Shown: in pieces, positions 1 through 10,579 of the stretch
Position numbering within the stretch: the stretch's first letter is position 1
Layout of the letters: every line of letters begins with the position of its first letter
Notes under the pieces: generated by a model
What the model was told of the DNA's origin: nothing
Seen by the model: the letters and a program-made list of their open reading frames with translations, nothing else
Databases searched by the model: none
Source of the DNA: Planoprotostelium fungivorum
Taxonomy: Eukaryota; Evosea; Variosea; Cavosteliida; Cavosteliaceae
DNA length: 64,000 bases
Reading direction: 5' to 3'
Assembly (NCBI GenBank): GCA_003024175.1
Contig: MDYQ01000043.1
Coordinates: forward strand, 1-64,000
Program-made: the position numbers and the translations under genes

Positions 1-162
1 AAATAGCCAGTGAAAGTTTCCTTGAGAAAGTTGTGTTTCTCAAAGACGGAAATGTCACGGAAACTCTGGCCGAGTTGTAGATGGATTAATGTCGGACCTC
101 AGTCACGACAAAGAGACACCATCAGGTAGAGACGTGAAGTGTATCTCCTCATTCCCGCACAG

Positions 163-721
163 ATGGAGGATAACATCCGTGGACTCTTCTGTGAACTGAA
201 GGAAGTGGAGATAAAAATGGCTCAATCAGATGTGAAGAGAGGAAGGATATCCACCAAGAAGAGAATCATTGAAGAGAAGCTCCAATGGAAGACGGGTGAA
301 CGTCTTTGTTGTAGATGAGAGTGATGTATGGGCAGTGGAAGAGGAGGAGGGGAGGGAGGGAGGAGATGTGAAGAGGAAGTTGGAGGAGTTAGAGGAGAGG
401 GAGAGGGAGCAAGAGAGGTGCAGGGGGGAGCTGAGAGAGCTTCACTTGGATGTACACACAGTGGTCAACTGTTACAATGCCACTGGTTCCATGTAGGTAT
501 AAAGACCAGCAATCTCTTGTTTGTGATGTCACCACACAAACGATCTCTGATGAATGTTGCAAGAGGAAAGGTGGGAAGAAGGATGGAGAATCTGTGGGAG
601 TGACCATGGCAGCTGGGGAGGATGGTAGTACAAGTGGAAGGGGAAGGACTTCAGAGGAACGTTAGACAAGTGCATGTCCATCTGTACGGAGATCAATCAG
701 TTGGAAGTCAATAAAGAATGA
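163..721 (+). pseudogene. Decayed copy of the coiled-coil gene at 7795–8283
   Basis: From the ATG at 163 a charged, probably coiled-coil protein can be read. An apparent 40-nt intron lies at about 298–337, with GTTGTAGAT inside it. Glu/Arg-rich sequence follows to about 495. The 3' part (about 560–721) is nearly identical in DNA to the end of the minus-strand gene at 7795–8283, down to the shared ending NKE-stop. Relative to that gene this copy lacks about 8 bases near 628–640, which breaks the shared frame. Both copies are followed at once by a tRNA-Gly(GCC), so gene end and tRNA appear to have been duplicated together. Function unknown. It could also be a working paralogue with different splicing. 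Confidence 0.5.
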
Positions 722-784
722 GGGTGAAGAAAGCACAGAGCTGATGAAGGAAATGTGTGACTGGAAGTAGAAGGCAAACATCAA

Positions 785-855
785 GCGTCGATGGTCCAGT
801 GGTAGAATTTCCGCCTGCCACGCGGGAGACCCGGGTTCGATTCCCGGTCGACGCA
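785..855 (+). tRNA. tRNA-Gly (GCC)
   Basis: This 71-nt cloverleaf has acceptor strands GCGTCGA and TCGACGC, discriminator A, the anticodon loop CTGCCAC giving GCC, and the T-loop TTCGATT. A TTTT run follows in CGGTTTT and can end Pol III transcription. The gene body is the same as the copies at 7662–7732 (minus) and 61453–61523 (plus). Confidence 0.95.
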
Positions 856-994
856 CGGTTTTGTCATTCTGTTCGTCATCTTCCTTTTTCTGGTTAGAGG
901 TGTGTCATCAACTCGGTTTCTTCAGCAACTACACACACGCATATGCTTCCGAAACGTAAAAAGCGGTGTGGATTGAAAAAATTCGGGTTGCGGA

Positions 995-2174
995 ATGATG
1001 ACGACACGCTGGCGAGCTGATGAGACAACACGTATATCCACTTCCAACCTCACAATTTACAATACTGCTCAAGTTAACTTGAACAACACATCCATGACCT
1101 CTTCCCGTGCTCTCATTTACTCTACTGTCGGTGATGTCGAGATCGGGCTCGATCTCTTCATACCTACCGATGTGAAGGGAAATCGCCCTCTCGTCGTGTT
1201 TTATCACGGCGGCGGTCTTGTCTGTGGATCTAAGAAAGATTTCATATTCCCCCAGTGGTTGTTAGGTGATCGCTTCATCATCATCGTCCCACCTGACGCC
1301 GCTAGATCGAAGTTTGTCTCGCGGTTACTTCTTCGTCACGGCTGACCACCGTCTCTTAGCTCCTGCTACAGCTCACGACATTGTAGAGGACGTCAAATCC
1401 CTCTCCCACTTCCTCCACTCAGAAGCCTTCTCAGCTGCCCTTCCAGCCGGTTCATCGGTCGATTTCAACCGTGTCGCCGTCTTCGGTGTCTCAGCTGGAG
1501 CCTATTGCGCACGTCTGGCTGCAATTCATTTCGAGCCAAAACCTGTGGCTCTCGTCAGTCTGTACGGCATGGGCGGCGATCAGCTGCACGATCACTGGCT
1601 GACACCCAACCCCGAATTCGAATTTCTCGGAGAAAAGAACGTGGGACATGAAGAGCTCATCCGATTTTTCGAAGGGCCGACGGTGACATCTTCACCCGTA
1701 GAGTTCATTCCCGGTCAGGGACTTGTCGTCAAAGACGGCAGGGTGAGTTCTCCTTCACCACACGATCATCATCTCACACTCCATCAGACCAAACTCTTTG
1801 CGGGAGGAATCAACCACGGTGACTTCTTAGACCTCTTCACGGGAGTCAAAGGTCTCAGCGATCAACTCCGCCCCCTCCCCAGACAGCAGAGAGACGATCA
1901 CCTTCCCTCTCATCTCAGACCTCTCTTCCCCCACCTCTACGTCGATGCATTCCCTCCCACCTTTCTCGTGCACGGAGACGAAGACCTCATCGTGTTGCCT
2001 GCAGAGTCAGAGCACACGGAGGCGCAGCTGAAGAAGTTGGGCAGACCAGTCGAGAGCTTCTATGTGAAAGATGCCGTTCACGGCCTGATGGCATTCAATG
2101 GAGCGGGGCTGGCTGCCGGGGCGGAAGAAGCGTTCGAGAAGATGAACTCTTTCATCGCAAAGTATTTGAAATAA
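995..2174 (+). CDS. Alpha/beta hydrolase (HSL/carboxylesterase-like)
   Basis: A soluble hydrolase of the alpha/beta fold that probably cleaves a small ester; its substrate cannot be told. The oxyanion motif HGGG lies in YHGGGLVCGS, the nucleophile elbow GVSAG gives the catalytic Ser, and VHGDEDLI plus the later AVHGLM supply Asp and His. There are two introns: 1266–1305 (40 nt) and 1744–1788 (45 nt). The second is a multiple of three, so the frame stays open through it. ATGs at 995 and 1094 are both in frame; 1094 starts just before the conserved part and is the likelier start. The stop lies 26 bp from the stop of the convergent gene at 2200. Confidence 0.85.
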
Positions 2175-2199
2175 ACGACCAGAATTGTATTTGAATCAT

Positions 2200-5091
2200 T
2201 TACAGAGTGTTGTAGTCGAAGGATAATAGATCGTGCACTTGTGAGAGACCTCCCGTGGATGCAGTGAAGCCAATCTGTCACGTGTGAGTGTGAGAAATTT
2301 CGATGGAACTTCACCCAAGCCTGTCCCGATCCCAGGTAGTCCGTCAGAAGGATCTTCACCTTCAACACGGCTCGTTGTAGATCATCCACGTACACGTACA
2401 AGCTTCCATCCAAATAAACCACTTTCACCTGTCCATCGTCATCACTCATCTTCACGATCAAGATCAAGATCAGCACGATCACGATCACGATCACGATCAT
2501 CATTTGTAGATTGACTCACGTGATGCACCCCTCCATCTGCCAACTGCACTGCCAACTCCCTCGTACAACCAAGAGAGAAGCTGTGATGGGCACTGTTGGG
2601 AAGTTCCCCCCGACTGTTCACCGAAACATGGTTCCCACTGGGATCCCCATGCGTACCCGAGTCGTACGTATCCATCTCTATGGCAACGCTCCTGGGAATT
2701 CCCCCGTAACCGAGGTCACTGCCGTCTCTTCCCTTGGCCGATGGACCCTCGTTCTGCAGAACGAAAGCCAGGCCGTCCGCGCCTCTCTCGGTGATTTGAA
2801 ATTTGAATTCAACGGAAAAGGGCTCGGAGACGTCGACTTTGTCGGTTAACCACGCTGCACCAACCTGGCCGCTGATTTTGGAGGTGAGGCGTAATCGATC
2901 GGACATTTTCTTTGTCGTTCCCACGGTAACGAGCCGTGTTGTACCGTCCCGATTCATACTGTACCGACAGTTGGGAAATTCCACGGAAATCTGTTCGATG
3001 TCTGGGGGAGTTAGACTTCTCCGTCTACAACGAGCCGATCACCTTCCACCCTCGATGCGGTCTGCGAGCCTAATTCTCCGCGATTTTCCCGCCATTCTTT
3101 TGATCCACTGATTCTGCCTTGTTTCTCATCCTCCGACAAGGTCACGTGACCGGCAGCCAACGCAATTTCCTCTCTACGGTACCTTCTCCACGTGAGTGAT
3201 GATCTACAACGTTGTAGATGGATGGTACCTCTCTTGGAGTAGATCGATCCTGTGTTGAGGGAGTCCGAGTCTGTGCGTTCGGTCCCTGTTGATGGCCACA
3301 ATGACAGTGTCCAGCCATTCTTCTGTAACTTGATTTCTTCGGCTGAGGGAACCATTCATATCTCTCGAATATCTCCTGATGCTGTCTCTCATCTGTTCGT
3401 CTGCACCGATCAGTGAAATTTCACGGACATTTCGCAAGCTCACGAGAGAAGGAGAAGATGTAGGATAATTTCTTCCCCCAGCCTTCTTCGTAGACGAGTG
3501 GTGAATCGATCAGTGCTTCGCAAGAGTCGACGTGCAGCCTGTCTCATTCAATGACATCCATCACGATGATGAGATATTGAAACTCACCACTTCTCGTGTT
3601 CTTCTGACCACACTTCGGTCCAGACGTGATCTGTAAAGTCCATGACATATCTCGCTTCGAATTGGAGGGCACGGCAGAGGAGGGTGAAGCAGTTGGCCCA
3701 TTCGCCACACCTTCCACTCTTCGTCTCCAAGAGTTTGGCGGGATCGTTGTAGCGGGGATATCTGATGACGTCATCACACGTCATCGCATATCCTCACCTC
3801 GTGATACTGTTGCACACGGTGCATCGGTACACTTCCACCACGTGTGCCTAGTGATGTGAGCCGGTTGATCTATTTTTAGAAACACGTACCTGATGCATAG
3901 CCTCCTGTCGATCGGGTTGAGCACCACCGATTCCCTTCGTCTCTCCACCGCACTGGTTGCACTTTGGTGAATTGCACCAAGAGAAGAATTCGTGCTTGTA
4001 CCAGAACACCAGCTGCTTCAATAACTCCGATCGAAAAGGAGGAGACGATTCGTCTACAACGCGATCTCCCAGGGCCTTCTTCACTCTCTCCTTCAGTTCC
4101 TTCAACGGTACGGTCGATCTACAACGCAGTGGGTGAGATCGAAATTTCGTCGAAATCTACCTGGCTTTCGCTTGCATGGTGGGGTCCTCGTATTGTGACA
4201 CCGTTGAAAATCCAGACATGAGTCGTTGCAGCATCTGTCTCTGCTCTTGATTCATTTGGTTCGGATCAAACTGTCTCTCCTTGCTGATCCTACGAATCTG
4301 CTCGATCGATGCCATCTACAACGAGTCACGTGGCGTTCGAACAAGTCGTCTCTTCACCTTCAGTACATCGAGCAGACGTTCACGGTCTGCACCAGCGTAT
4401 AGGTCTGCGTGCTTCCTCTCTAAGAAGAGACAGTTGTCGCCGCACTCACATTCGAAGAAGAGACGAGCGGTGGAGCTTTCGGGGCGTACACTGCCTGGAA
4501 TCTGACACGTGGCCGCACAACCCTGGCACACTCTCTTTGCATCGGTCTTGCGGACGTAACAGGGTTGAACGATTGGACCGGAGACGAAGATGCACGTGCA
4601 TGTGTCTTGCCATTCATCGACTGGAAGAAAATGAGCGGTGAGAAAATGATATGTGATGCATATTACAGTTGACGGGTGGGTTTTGGACGGTTGGTTTTGT
4701 CGTAGGAATGAATGGCTTCTCTGTTACGACAGGAGATGGTGTTGGGGCCTTCCGATCAAATGAAATGGATGGCTGAGTATCTTCTTCTTTTCCTTCACTT
4801 TGGGTTGAATGACGAGCTCTCTTCAAAACTACCAGCCTGGCGTTTCGACGTATGGCCAGTTTCGAGAGATCAACATCATCTCTCAATACACCACACCGAA
4901 GACCGACGATGATCTGATCTTCAGTTGAGACACCAGTCATACTGTATATCTGACTCTTTAGAAGATATACTGGCTCTGATGGCTCGAGTTGAATTCCGTC
5001 ATATCTGGGCCTGTGTCAGGCGTGCAAACTTTGCTCGTCGTGAACGTCACCTTTTTCCTTCAAAAACGATCGTGATTGGAATGGAGTCCAT
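2200..5091 (-). CDS. Peptide:N-glycanase with C-terminal L-type lectin domain
   Basis: A cytosolic enzyme that removes N-glycans from misfolded glycoproteins sent to the proteasome. Reading from the ATG at 5091: a ubiquitin-like region (to about 4820), then a Cys-rich zinc-binding-like stretch with CQGCAATC and FECECGDN (about 4620–4400). The transglutaminase-fold core follows, with the zinc-type pair in [14 protein letters not shown], and the catalytic Cys (RCGEWANCF), His (DHVWTEVW) and Asp (HVDSCE). In place of the usual PAW domain the C-terminus is a legume-type lectin fold ([20 protein letters not shown], ending [11 protein letters not shown] at about 2270). At least ten introns of about 40 nt (one of 91 nt at 2429–2519) are needed. 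The gene is divergent from the next with about 98 bp between the starts. Confidence 0.85.
2429..2519 (-). repeat. Simple repeat filling a 91-nt intron
   Basis: This intron of the glycanase gene is mostly GATCGT and GATCAA repeats on the minus strand. It joins GVHH to VKVVYLDG in the lectin domain. Near its donor it carries ATCTACAA, a partial copy of the window's recurrent intron word. Confidence 0.75.
3202..3219. repeat. Perfect 18-bp palindrome ATCTACAACGTTGTAGAT
   Basis: It lies in the middle of a 46-nt intron of the glycanase gene, between LQER and YRREEIAL. It consists of two copies of the recurrent intron word meeting head to head. Confidence 0.9.
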
Positions 5092-5189
5092 TGATCGTGC
5101 TGTTGTGTATTCTTTTTGCACAACATTGCATTGCCTCGTTGTAAATTAGATTCAAGTTCGTGATGATCACCCAAGGACATCACATCAGG

Positions 5190-7080
5190 ATGACATCGCG
5201 TGTCCAATTAATGGCGACAGTCACGTCTGGCCTTGAGCACATTGCTGCAGCTGAGATAGGAGATGCATTCTTAGGTAGCCAAGTGGAGGTGAGAGACATC
5301 ACATTGCCTCCACGATTTAACCGCCGTAGGTTCAATACGATCGTAAGGATTATCCTGGAAGAGTCTTCTTCTCTGTGTCCAACATGACAGTGAGCTCGAT
5401 CATTCGATGTGGACGATGATCGTATCAGGAGGATTCCTTTTCGATCTTGAATGGACTTCATTCGGTGGAATATGTATACTGTCTCATCGGTAGAATCACA
5501 CTCCAAAGTTGTTGTCCACCACCTGCACAACCCACCACAACGACAGACGATACAGAGCAATTGAAATCATCGCTGCAGGAGAAGGAGGGACAAGAGAAAC
5601 AGAGTGACGAAGGAGAAAAGGTGGCAGAAAAGAAAGAAGAACATAAAAAGAGAAAGAAGGCAAGGGAGGATGACAAGAGGAGAAAGAAGAAGAAAACTGA
5701 GGTAGATCCACAATTGAAAGAGAAAGCTCTGGCGGAGATTGCGAGTGCGGTATCGATCTACAACGAGACCGATTGGGAGACCGCTTATGGGTACGTCACG
5801 CTCATGATCATTGATGATGGTTGAACATCTTTGACGATCATTGATGACCGTTGGATTTCTATCTTTATGTTGAGACGCTGACAGGGTATGGAAATCCTAC
5901 GCAAGAGCAGTGAAAGGTAAGTCAATTGATTCGATTCGAATGTCGACACTTCCTCGATAGGTATACGAAACAGTGAGATGCTGTCGACTGCCATCTTCAG
6001 TGTGTCAGCCAGAACGGCTGGCTCTCATCTCTTTCGAGAGAATGAAATGGGGGAGGTGAGTTGTAGATGGATATCCCAAGCTATTCTCAACTCGTAGACA
6101 CTAGCGGCATCCATACAGACCCTTTACCCCCGCTGGAGACAACAGTGCAGGTGACGCGGATTCGAATGAAAACTCATGGAGAACTCTTCCCTTCCGTTTA
6201 CAACCTGACACGTCGTAGAAATTCAGAGATGGAGATCATGGCCTATCTGCGTAATTCGGAATTGATTCTGGGATTCACCATCACCCAATCGTCCTTGTCT
6301 ATGTCTCACGTCTCTGCGTCACGTGACTTGGGTGTCACTGCATTGAAACCTGCCATCGCCTATGCCATGGTGAGAGCCCTCGAAATTTCATCGAGATCTC
6401 ATTCATACAGTTACGCATGGCCCAATTGCGACCTGGAATGATCGTTGTAGATCCGATGAGTGGATGCGGTACCATACCTCAGATGGGCTCAAATATTTGG
6501 TCCCACTGCCTGTATTTTGCAGGGGATATCTCAGAGGTGTCCGCGTGGTCTCGTTGTAGATCTGATTGAATCAGGTGGCAGTACGTAAGACGAAAAACAA
6601 TGAAGATTCCGCCAGAGAAGAAAAGAGACGTACAGCACCTTGTGATGTCTTTCAATGGGACGGCACCCTCACACCTTTCCGAGACAATTCAGTCGACATG
6701 GTGATCACTGACATGCCTTTTGGAAAGAGAATCGGTCAGTATCTCGTCACGTCACATTTACATCGAGTGAACGTGAACAAAACAGAGCCATCTAAATCAG
6801 ATAGGGAACAAGCAGGGTAACACCAAGTTATACCCTAGAATATTCCAGGAGATGTATAGAATCGTGAGGGAAGGAGGGAAGGCAGTTGTCTTAACGCAAG
6901 AGACAGAGCTCATGCAATCGAAGGTGAATGAAGTATCTGGTTGAATCTGACTGCGTGTAGATCATCAGCAGGAAGACTTGGAAGGATGAGGAACACATGG
7001 ATATCAACCAAGGAGGCATGAAGACGAGAATCTATGTCTTATCAAAAGTCAATGCAAGCGAGGAAGTGCAGGATAAATGA
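5190..7080 (+). CDS. THUMP-domain tRNA guanine-N2 methyltransferase (THUMPD3-type)
   Basis: Predicted to methylate guanine N2 in tRNA with SAM. The N-terminus (ATVTSGLEHIAAAEI) and the central SVSARTAGSHLF part match a THUMP region. The catalytic Rossmann fold follows: VVDPMSGCGTIP for SAM binding, then ITDMPFGKR as the N-methyltransferase (N/D)PPY-like motif, here DMPFG. It ends with GGMKTRIYVLSK. A Lys-rich insert (about 5630–5700) looks like a nuclear or RNA-binding tract. Several introns are clear, for example 6516–6553 region with an internal CGTTGTAGAT and a 41-nt intron near 6370 with GAAATTTC. Exon joins around 6060–6220 remain unresolved. The start could also be 5163. Confidence 0.8.
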
Positions 7081-7238
7081 TGTATTACATGTATTACCGA
7101 TGTGCGTCGTGCTGCTGCTCCTTGTGACAATCATCTGGTATGTCTTCACAGTTGTCGATTTTGTTGATGGCGGTTTACTCTTTCTTCGTATCGCAACTCA
7201 GATTTGGAGAAGATGAGTCATGATTCGACCGACACCAA

Positions 7239-7310
7239 GGCCGTATAGTGTAGCGGTCAGCACGCGAGGTTCTGATCCTTGAAACCCCGGTTCAAATCCG
7301 GGTATGGCCT
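7239..7310 (+). tRNA. tRNA-Gln (CTG)
   Basis: Acceptor GGCCGTA pairs with TATGGCC. The anticodon loop TTCTGAT gives CTG, and the T-arm is CCCGG-TTCAAAT-CCGGG. CTTTTG follows as a Pol III terminator. Confidence 0.93.
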
Positions 7311-7393
7311 CTTTTGCTTCTAGTTTGCCTAATCAGGCAGAGTTATCTGTTGAGTGGAAACGCGGCCTCCATAGGCAAAGAGTCAAAAGGAAG

Positions 7394-7464
7394 TGCATCC
7401 GCCGGGAATCGAACCCGGTTCGCCCGCTTGGAAGGCAGACATCATACCATTAGACCACGAATGC
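7394..7464 (-). tRNA. tRNA-Gly (TCC)
   Basis: On the minus strand the anticodon loop CTTCCAA gives TCC. The acceptor GCATTCG pairs with CGGATGC, with one G-T pair. CCTTTTG follows as terminator. The 5' flank ends ATCTACAACCA right next to the tRNA, exactly as in the second copy at 12780–12850. Confidence 0.93.
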
Positions 7465-7661
7465 TGGTTGTAGATGATTTCTCACACGTAATATTGTATG
7501 CAAATGTGACACCGACTGAAACTGAAGACATCTGTTGCATCTTCATCCGTACATATTGTACATCCACTGATCTTTGGAAGAACATGGTAGATGACTGACG
7601 GCTAAAAGCAGCTGCTGTTATGTCTCCTTCACCACAATCGATTGGTAAAATGGCAAAACCG

Positions 7662-7732
7662 TGCGTCGACCGGGAATCGAACCCGGGTCTCCCGCGTGGC
7701 AGGCGGAAATTCTACCACTGGACCATCGACGC
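7662..7732 (-). tRNA. tRNA-Gly (GCC)
   Basis: This is the same 71-nt body as the copies at 785 and 61453, on the minus strand. It lies downstream of the coiled-coil gene at 7795–8283, as the copy at 785 lies downstream of that gene's decayed relative. Confidence 0.95.
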
Positions 7733-7794
7733 TTGTAGTTCGCCTCCTCCTTCCTGACACACATTTCCCTTCTATACCGTGTATTCACACCAAT

Positions 7795-8283
7795 TCATTC
7801 TTTATTGACATCCAACTGATTGATCTCAGTACAGATGGACATGCACTTGTCTAACGTTCCTCTGAAGTCCTTCCCCTTCACCTCATACCACGGCACTACC
7901 ATCCTCCCCGGCTGTTCGTACCTGTCACCGTCACTCCCACGGATTCTCCATTTTTGTTCCCACCATTCCTCCGCGATCTCCCTCACTTCGGCCACGTCGG
8001 CGAGACCATTGGTGAGAATCTCCGTCGTGCCGTGGAGAGTGTCCCTCCAATTCTCCATGTGGTCTTTCGTCTCACGATCGAAATTGTCCATCAACTCTAA
8101 AGAGGTGTCAGTGTTGGATAGGGGAAGGTCTATAGACATCGTACCTTGCAGTCGTCGCTCGTCGACCTGTGAAGTTGTCGACGAATCTTCGTGGAGTCTC
8201 CTGCGGGATCTGAGCCTGTGAGATTTCTCGTGGAGCTGATTCTCCAGTGTGGTACAGTGTTCCAGGAACCGATCTCCCGCCAT
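7795..8283 (-). CDS. Uncharacterised coiled-coil protein, paralogue of 163–721
   Basis: A 162-residue open frame rich in Glu, Arg and Trp, with long heptad-like stretches and two clustered C-terminal Cys residues (KCMSIC). No family recognised. The ATG is only 3 bp from the N at 8286, so the true 5' end may lie on a sequence that was not joined here. The 3' end is closely repeated at 560–721, including a following tRNA-Gly(GCC). The stop overlaps an AATAAA-like string, AATAAAGAATGA, giving a possible poly(A) signal. Confidence 0.55.
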   Translation of the reverse strand: MAGDRFLEHCTTLENQLHEKSHRLRSRRRLHEDSSTTSQVDERRLQGTMSIDLPLSNTDTSLELMDNFDRETKDHMENWRDTLHGTTEILTNGLADVAEVREIAEEWWEQKWRIRGSDGDRYEQPGRMVVPWYEVKGKDFRGTLDKCMSICTEINQLDVNKE

Positions 8284-8285
8284 TT

Positions 8286-8286
8286 N
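8286..8286. other. Single N: assembly join
   Basis: One ambiguous base directly upstream of the coiled-coil gene's ATG. Unlike the other two N sites, I see no duplicated flank. Continuity here should not be assumed. Confidence 0.8.
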
Positions 8287-8548
8287 GTGTACAATATCCC
8301 TATGACTATGTCGGATTCACACTACCAAGCAATGGCAACCACAATACGTACGTCTCAACATGTGTCCCACGTATATGAATGACTGCTCTTGAACATGACA
8401 TCTGAATACTTGAGGCATCTTAAGCATCGATCATCGACACGATAAAAGGTCAAATGAACGAAGCGCCTTTCCTCTATTTTATTCTTGGCGCAGTTTCCCG
8501 CGAAATGCTACTGAAAATTTGATCTGTACAAGTTTGGTGATGTGTGGA

Positions 8549-10019
8549 CTACGAAGTGACAAAGGTAGAAGAGCTGTCCTCCAATTTGACGCCCATCAGC
8601 GTGTTCTCCAAGCTCAACCTCAGCTCACCACCGACCTTGGGATCCATCGTGTACTGCAACAATCTACCGTCGTGCGTAACTGATGACGTCATCATTACGT
8701 CCCAAAATCTCCTCACCGATCATGACGCAAGAATTGTTCGTCCCAAATCCACACAGGGAGGGTCCGCCGGGGCTCAATTTGAGAAATGCAAAAGATCGCA
8801 CGGGGTACTGCATACCCTTCAGCGAAAGATCCATCTACAACCTGCCACCTTATCCCACATGCCGAGCACGTCCAAGTAAGAAGACACGGAGTGCTTCTGC
8901 TGCTGAGGGTGGTCGGGTCTGTCGTTACCGTGGTTCAAATGATTGGAAGCCACGCCGGTGTCGTTGGACCGAAACACGTGGACGGTTCCAGTGTCGGACG
9001 AGGCCGCGAGAAAGTTGGAATCCGGACTGAAAGCGATGGAGTAGATGGTGGCAGGATAAGTTCCCCTCCTCAACTGATGCAGCTGTCTGCCACCAAAGAC
9101 TTCATCCACCAGAGAGAAGATTCGAATGACGGTTCCCTGTCGGGTTCAATTTCCGATGATTCTCCGTCTACAACGCTCACCTTGGTGGATGCCGTAGCAA
9201 CCATGGTGCCGGTGGAGTTGATGGTCATCTTAGAGAGGGGCGTCCTGTGGGCTGAGATGACGTTGGTTGTCTGTAACGAGAGGGCGTCAAAGACGACGAC
9301 TTCTCCCTTTTCGCTGGATCCGGGGTAGCACAGGTAGCAGTTGTTGTCGCTGGGGGAGAAAGCGACAACGCCTGGAGGGAGTCAGGGGTGGCGGGTTGTA
9401 GATGGTGATCACCTCTGGGGTTGGGTACGGTGTCGATCGTGTGGAGGATCTTGATGGTGGAGATGTCGTAGATGTGGATCTTGGTCTCCATGACTACTAC
9501 GATCCTGTGAATGATTAGAATCGATGAATAGAATCGATGATTGGAATGGGATGGAGGAGATGATGGAGTGCACCTCTTCTTGTTCAAGCGAACGGAGAGG
9601 ATCGGTGTGACGAAATTGAGCTCGCAGATGGACTTTTGGGCTTTCGTGTTGATAATGTGAAGCTTTCGAGGGGTGAAATCTGGATCGCCACTATCACTGT
9701 CGCCCACGACGGCCACCAGCGAAGAGTTAAATAACATTTCACAGTTACAAACACTCTCTGTTTCTGTCGTTCGGTGAGATCTCTACCGTTAAGCCCGATC
9801 GATGGATATGGGGCCATGATTACGGAATACTCACTCTGTGAATAGACTTGACTGAATTTTGGCAGCGTGTTGAAGACGGTGAACCCATCGGTCGTGCCGA
9901 TACAGACGCAGCTGACTCATTTAGAACGAATGGCAATACCATCTCACTCACGAATAATCCTGGTTGAAATCGGCATATAACAGCTGCCTTCTGCTCACAC
10001 CATTGGGTGGAATGTTCAT
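8549..10019 (-). CDS. PROPPIN-family WD40 protein (Atg18/WIPI-like)
   Basis: A seven-bladed propeller that binds PtdIns3P/PtdIns(3,5)P2 and acts in autophagy and endolysosomal traffic. The N-terminus [12 protein letters not shown]...GTTDGF is typical. [13 protein letters not shown] and [11 protein letters not shown]...GTMVATAS lead to GTVIRIF, and RRG within [11 protein letters not shown] corresponds to the family's (F/L)RRG lipid-binding motif. [19 protein letters not shown] and a poorly conserved C-terminal blade follow. It has eight or so introns. The one at about 8687–8724 ends with TGATGACGTCATCAG. Others hold CGTTGTAGA near 9168 and ATCTACAAC near 9400. The start at 10019 gives a short leader before the first blade, as usual. 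Confidence 0.85.
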
Positions 10020-10579
10020 GATGTTGGGTGCAGTCCGTCGGCTGCGCTACCGCTTCGACTGTATGTTTGGTGGATTTTAGATAAAGGGGTGTTGGTGTTC
10101 AAGACACGTGTCTCTGGGATCTTGCTCCCGCTCGTTGATCTGTGCGACGGAAGGGGAATCACTTTGTAAAAAGAGTTTTCTTTGACTCAACCTCAACTGC
10201 CGGAGTCAACGTTCGGGCCATGTGGTAGCGAGGGCGTGACGGACGGATGGATTAGAGGTGCCGTGATTGTGCGATTGTACATAGAATTCTCAATGGAAGC
10301 CATCATCTCATCGGCCGCAACAATCACTGACGAGGAGTAGAGTTAGAATCTGATGAAGGTACACCGGTAGTGATGATCGAAGGCATTTGATTGAGAATTG
10401 GTGGTTTTGCTAGTTAAAAAAGGCGGGAAATCACAAATGCTCGTTGTAGACCGTCGACTTCCTGGAACGTCTTAGTCAAAAACCCAACACAGGTAGACCA
10501 TCAGACGAACAACACTTTGAGTGAGTGAATTTCAGAGGGTGTGTATTAATGACGTAAGTTACAGAGAGAGACCGTCACC
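10020..10579. other. Divergent intergenic region
   Basis: 560 bp between two divergent starts, with no open frame I trust. It holds one CGTTGTAGAC at about 10442, outside any identified intron. That copy may lie in a leader intron of the plus-strand gene. Confidence 0.5.

Noticed and set aside
2371-2380. CGTTGTAGAT in the lectin exon
   Set aside because: Read in frame on the minus strand it is DDLQR of a conserved strand, so I do not count it as an intron signal. Similar coding copies occur at 6442 (VVDPM) and 59056 (NPVVEGK).
163-8283. The idea that the tRNA-linked coiled-coil unit is a tRNA-targeting retroelement
   Set aside because: No reverse transcriptase, repeats at the ends or poly(A) tail is visible; the sequence only shows a duplicated gene end plus tRNA.
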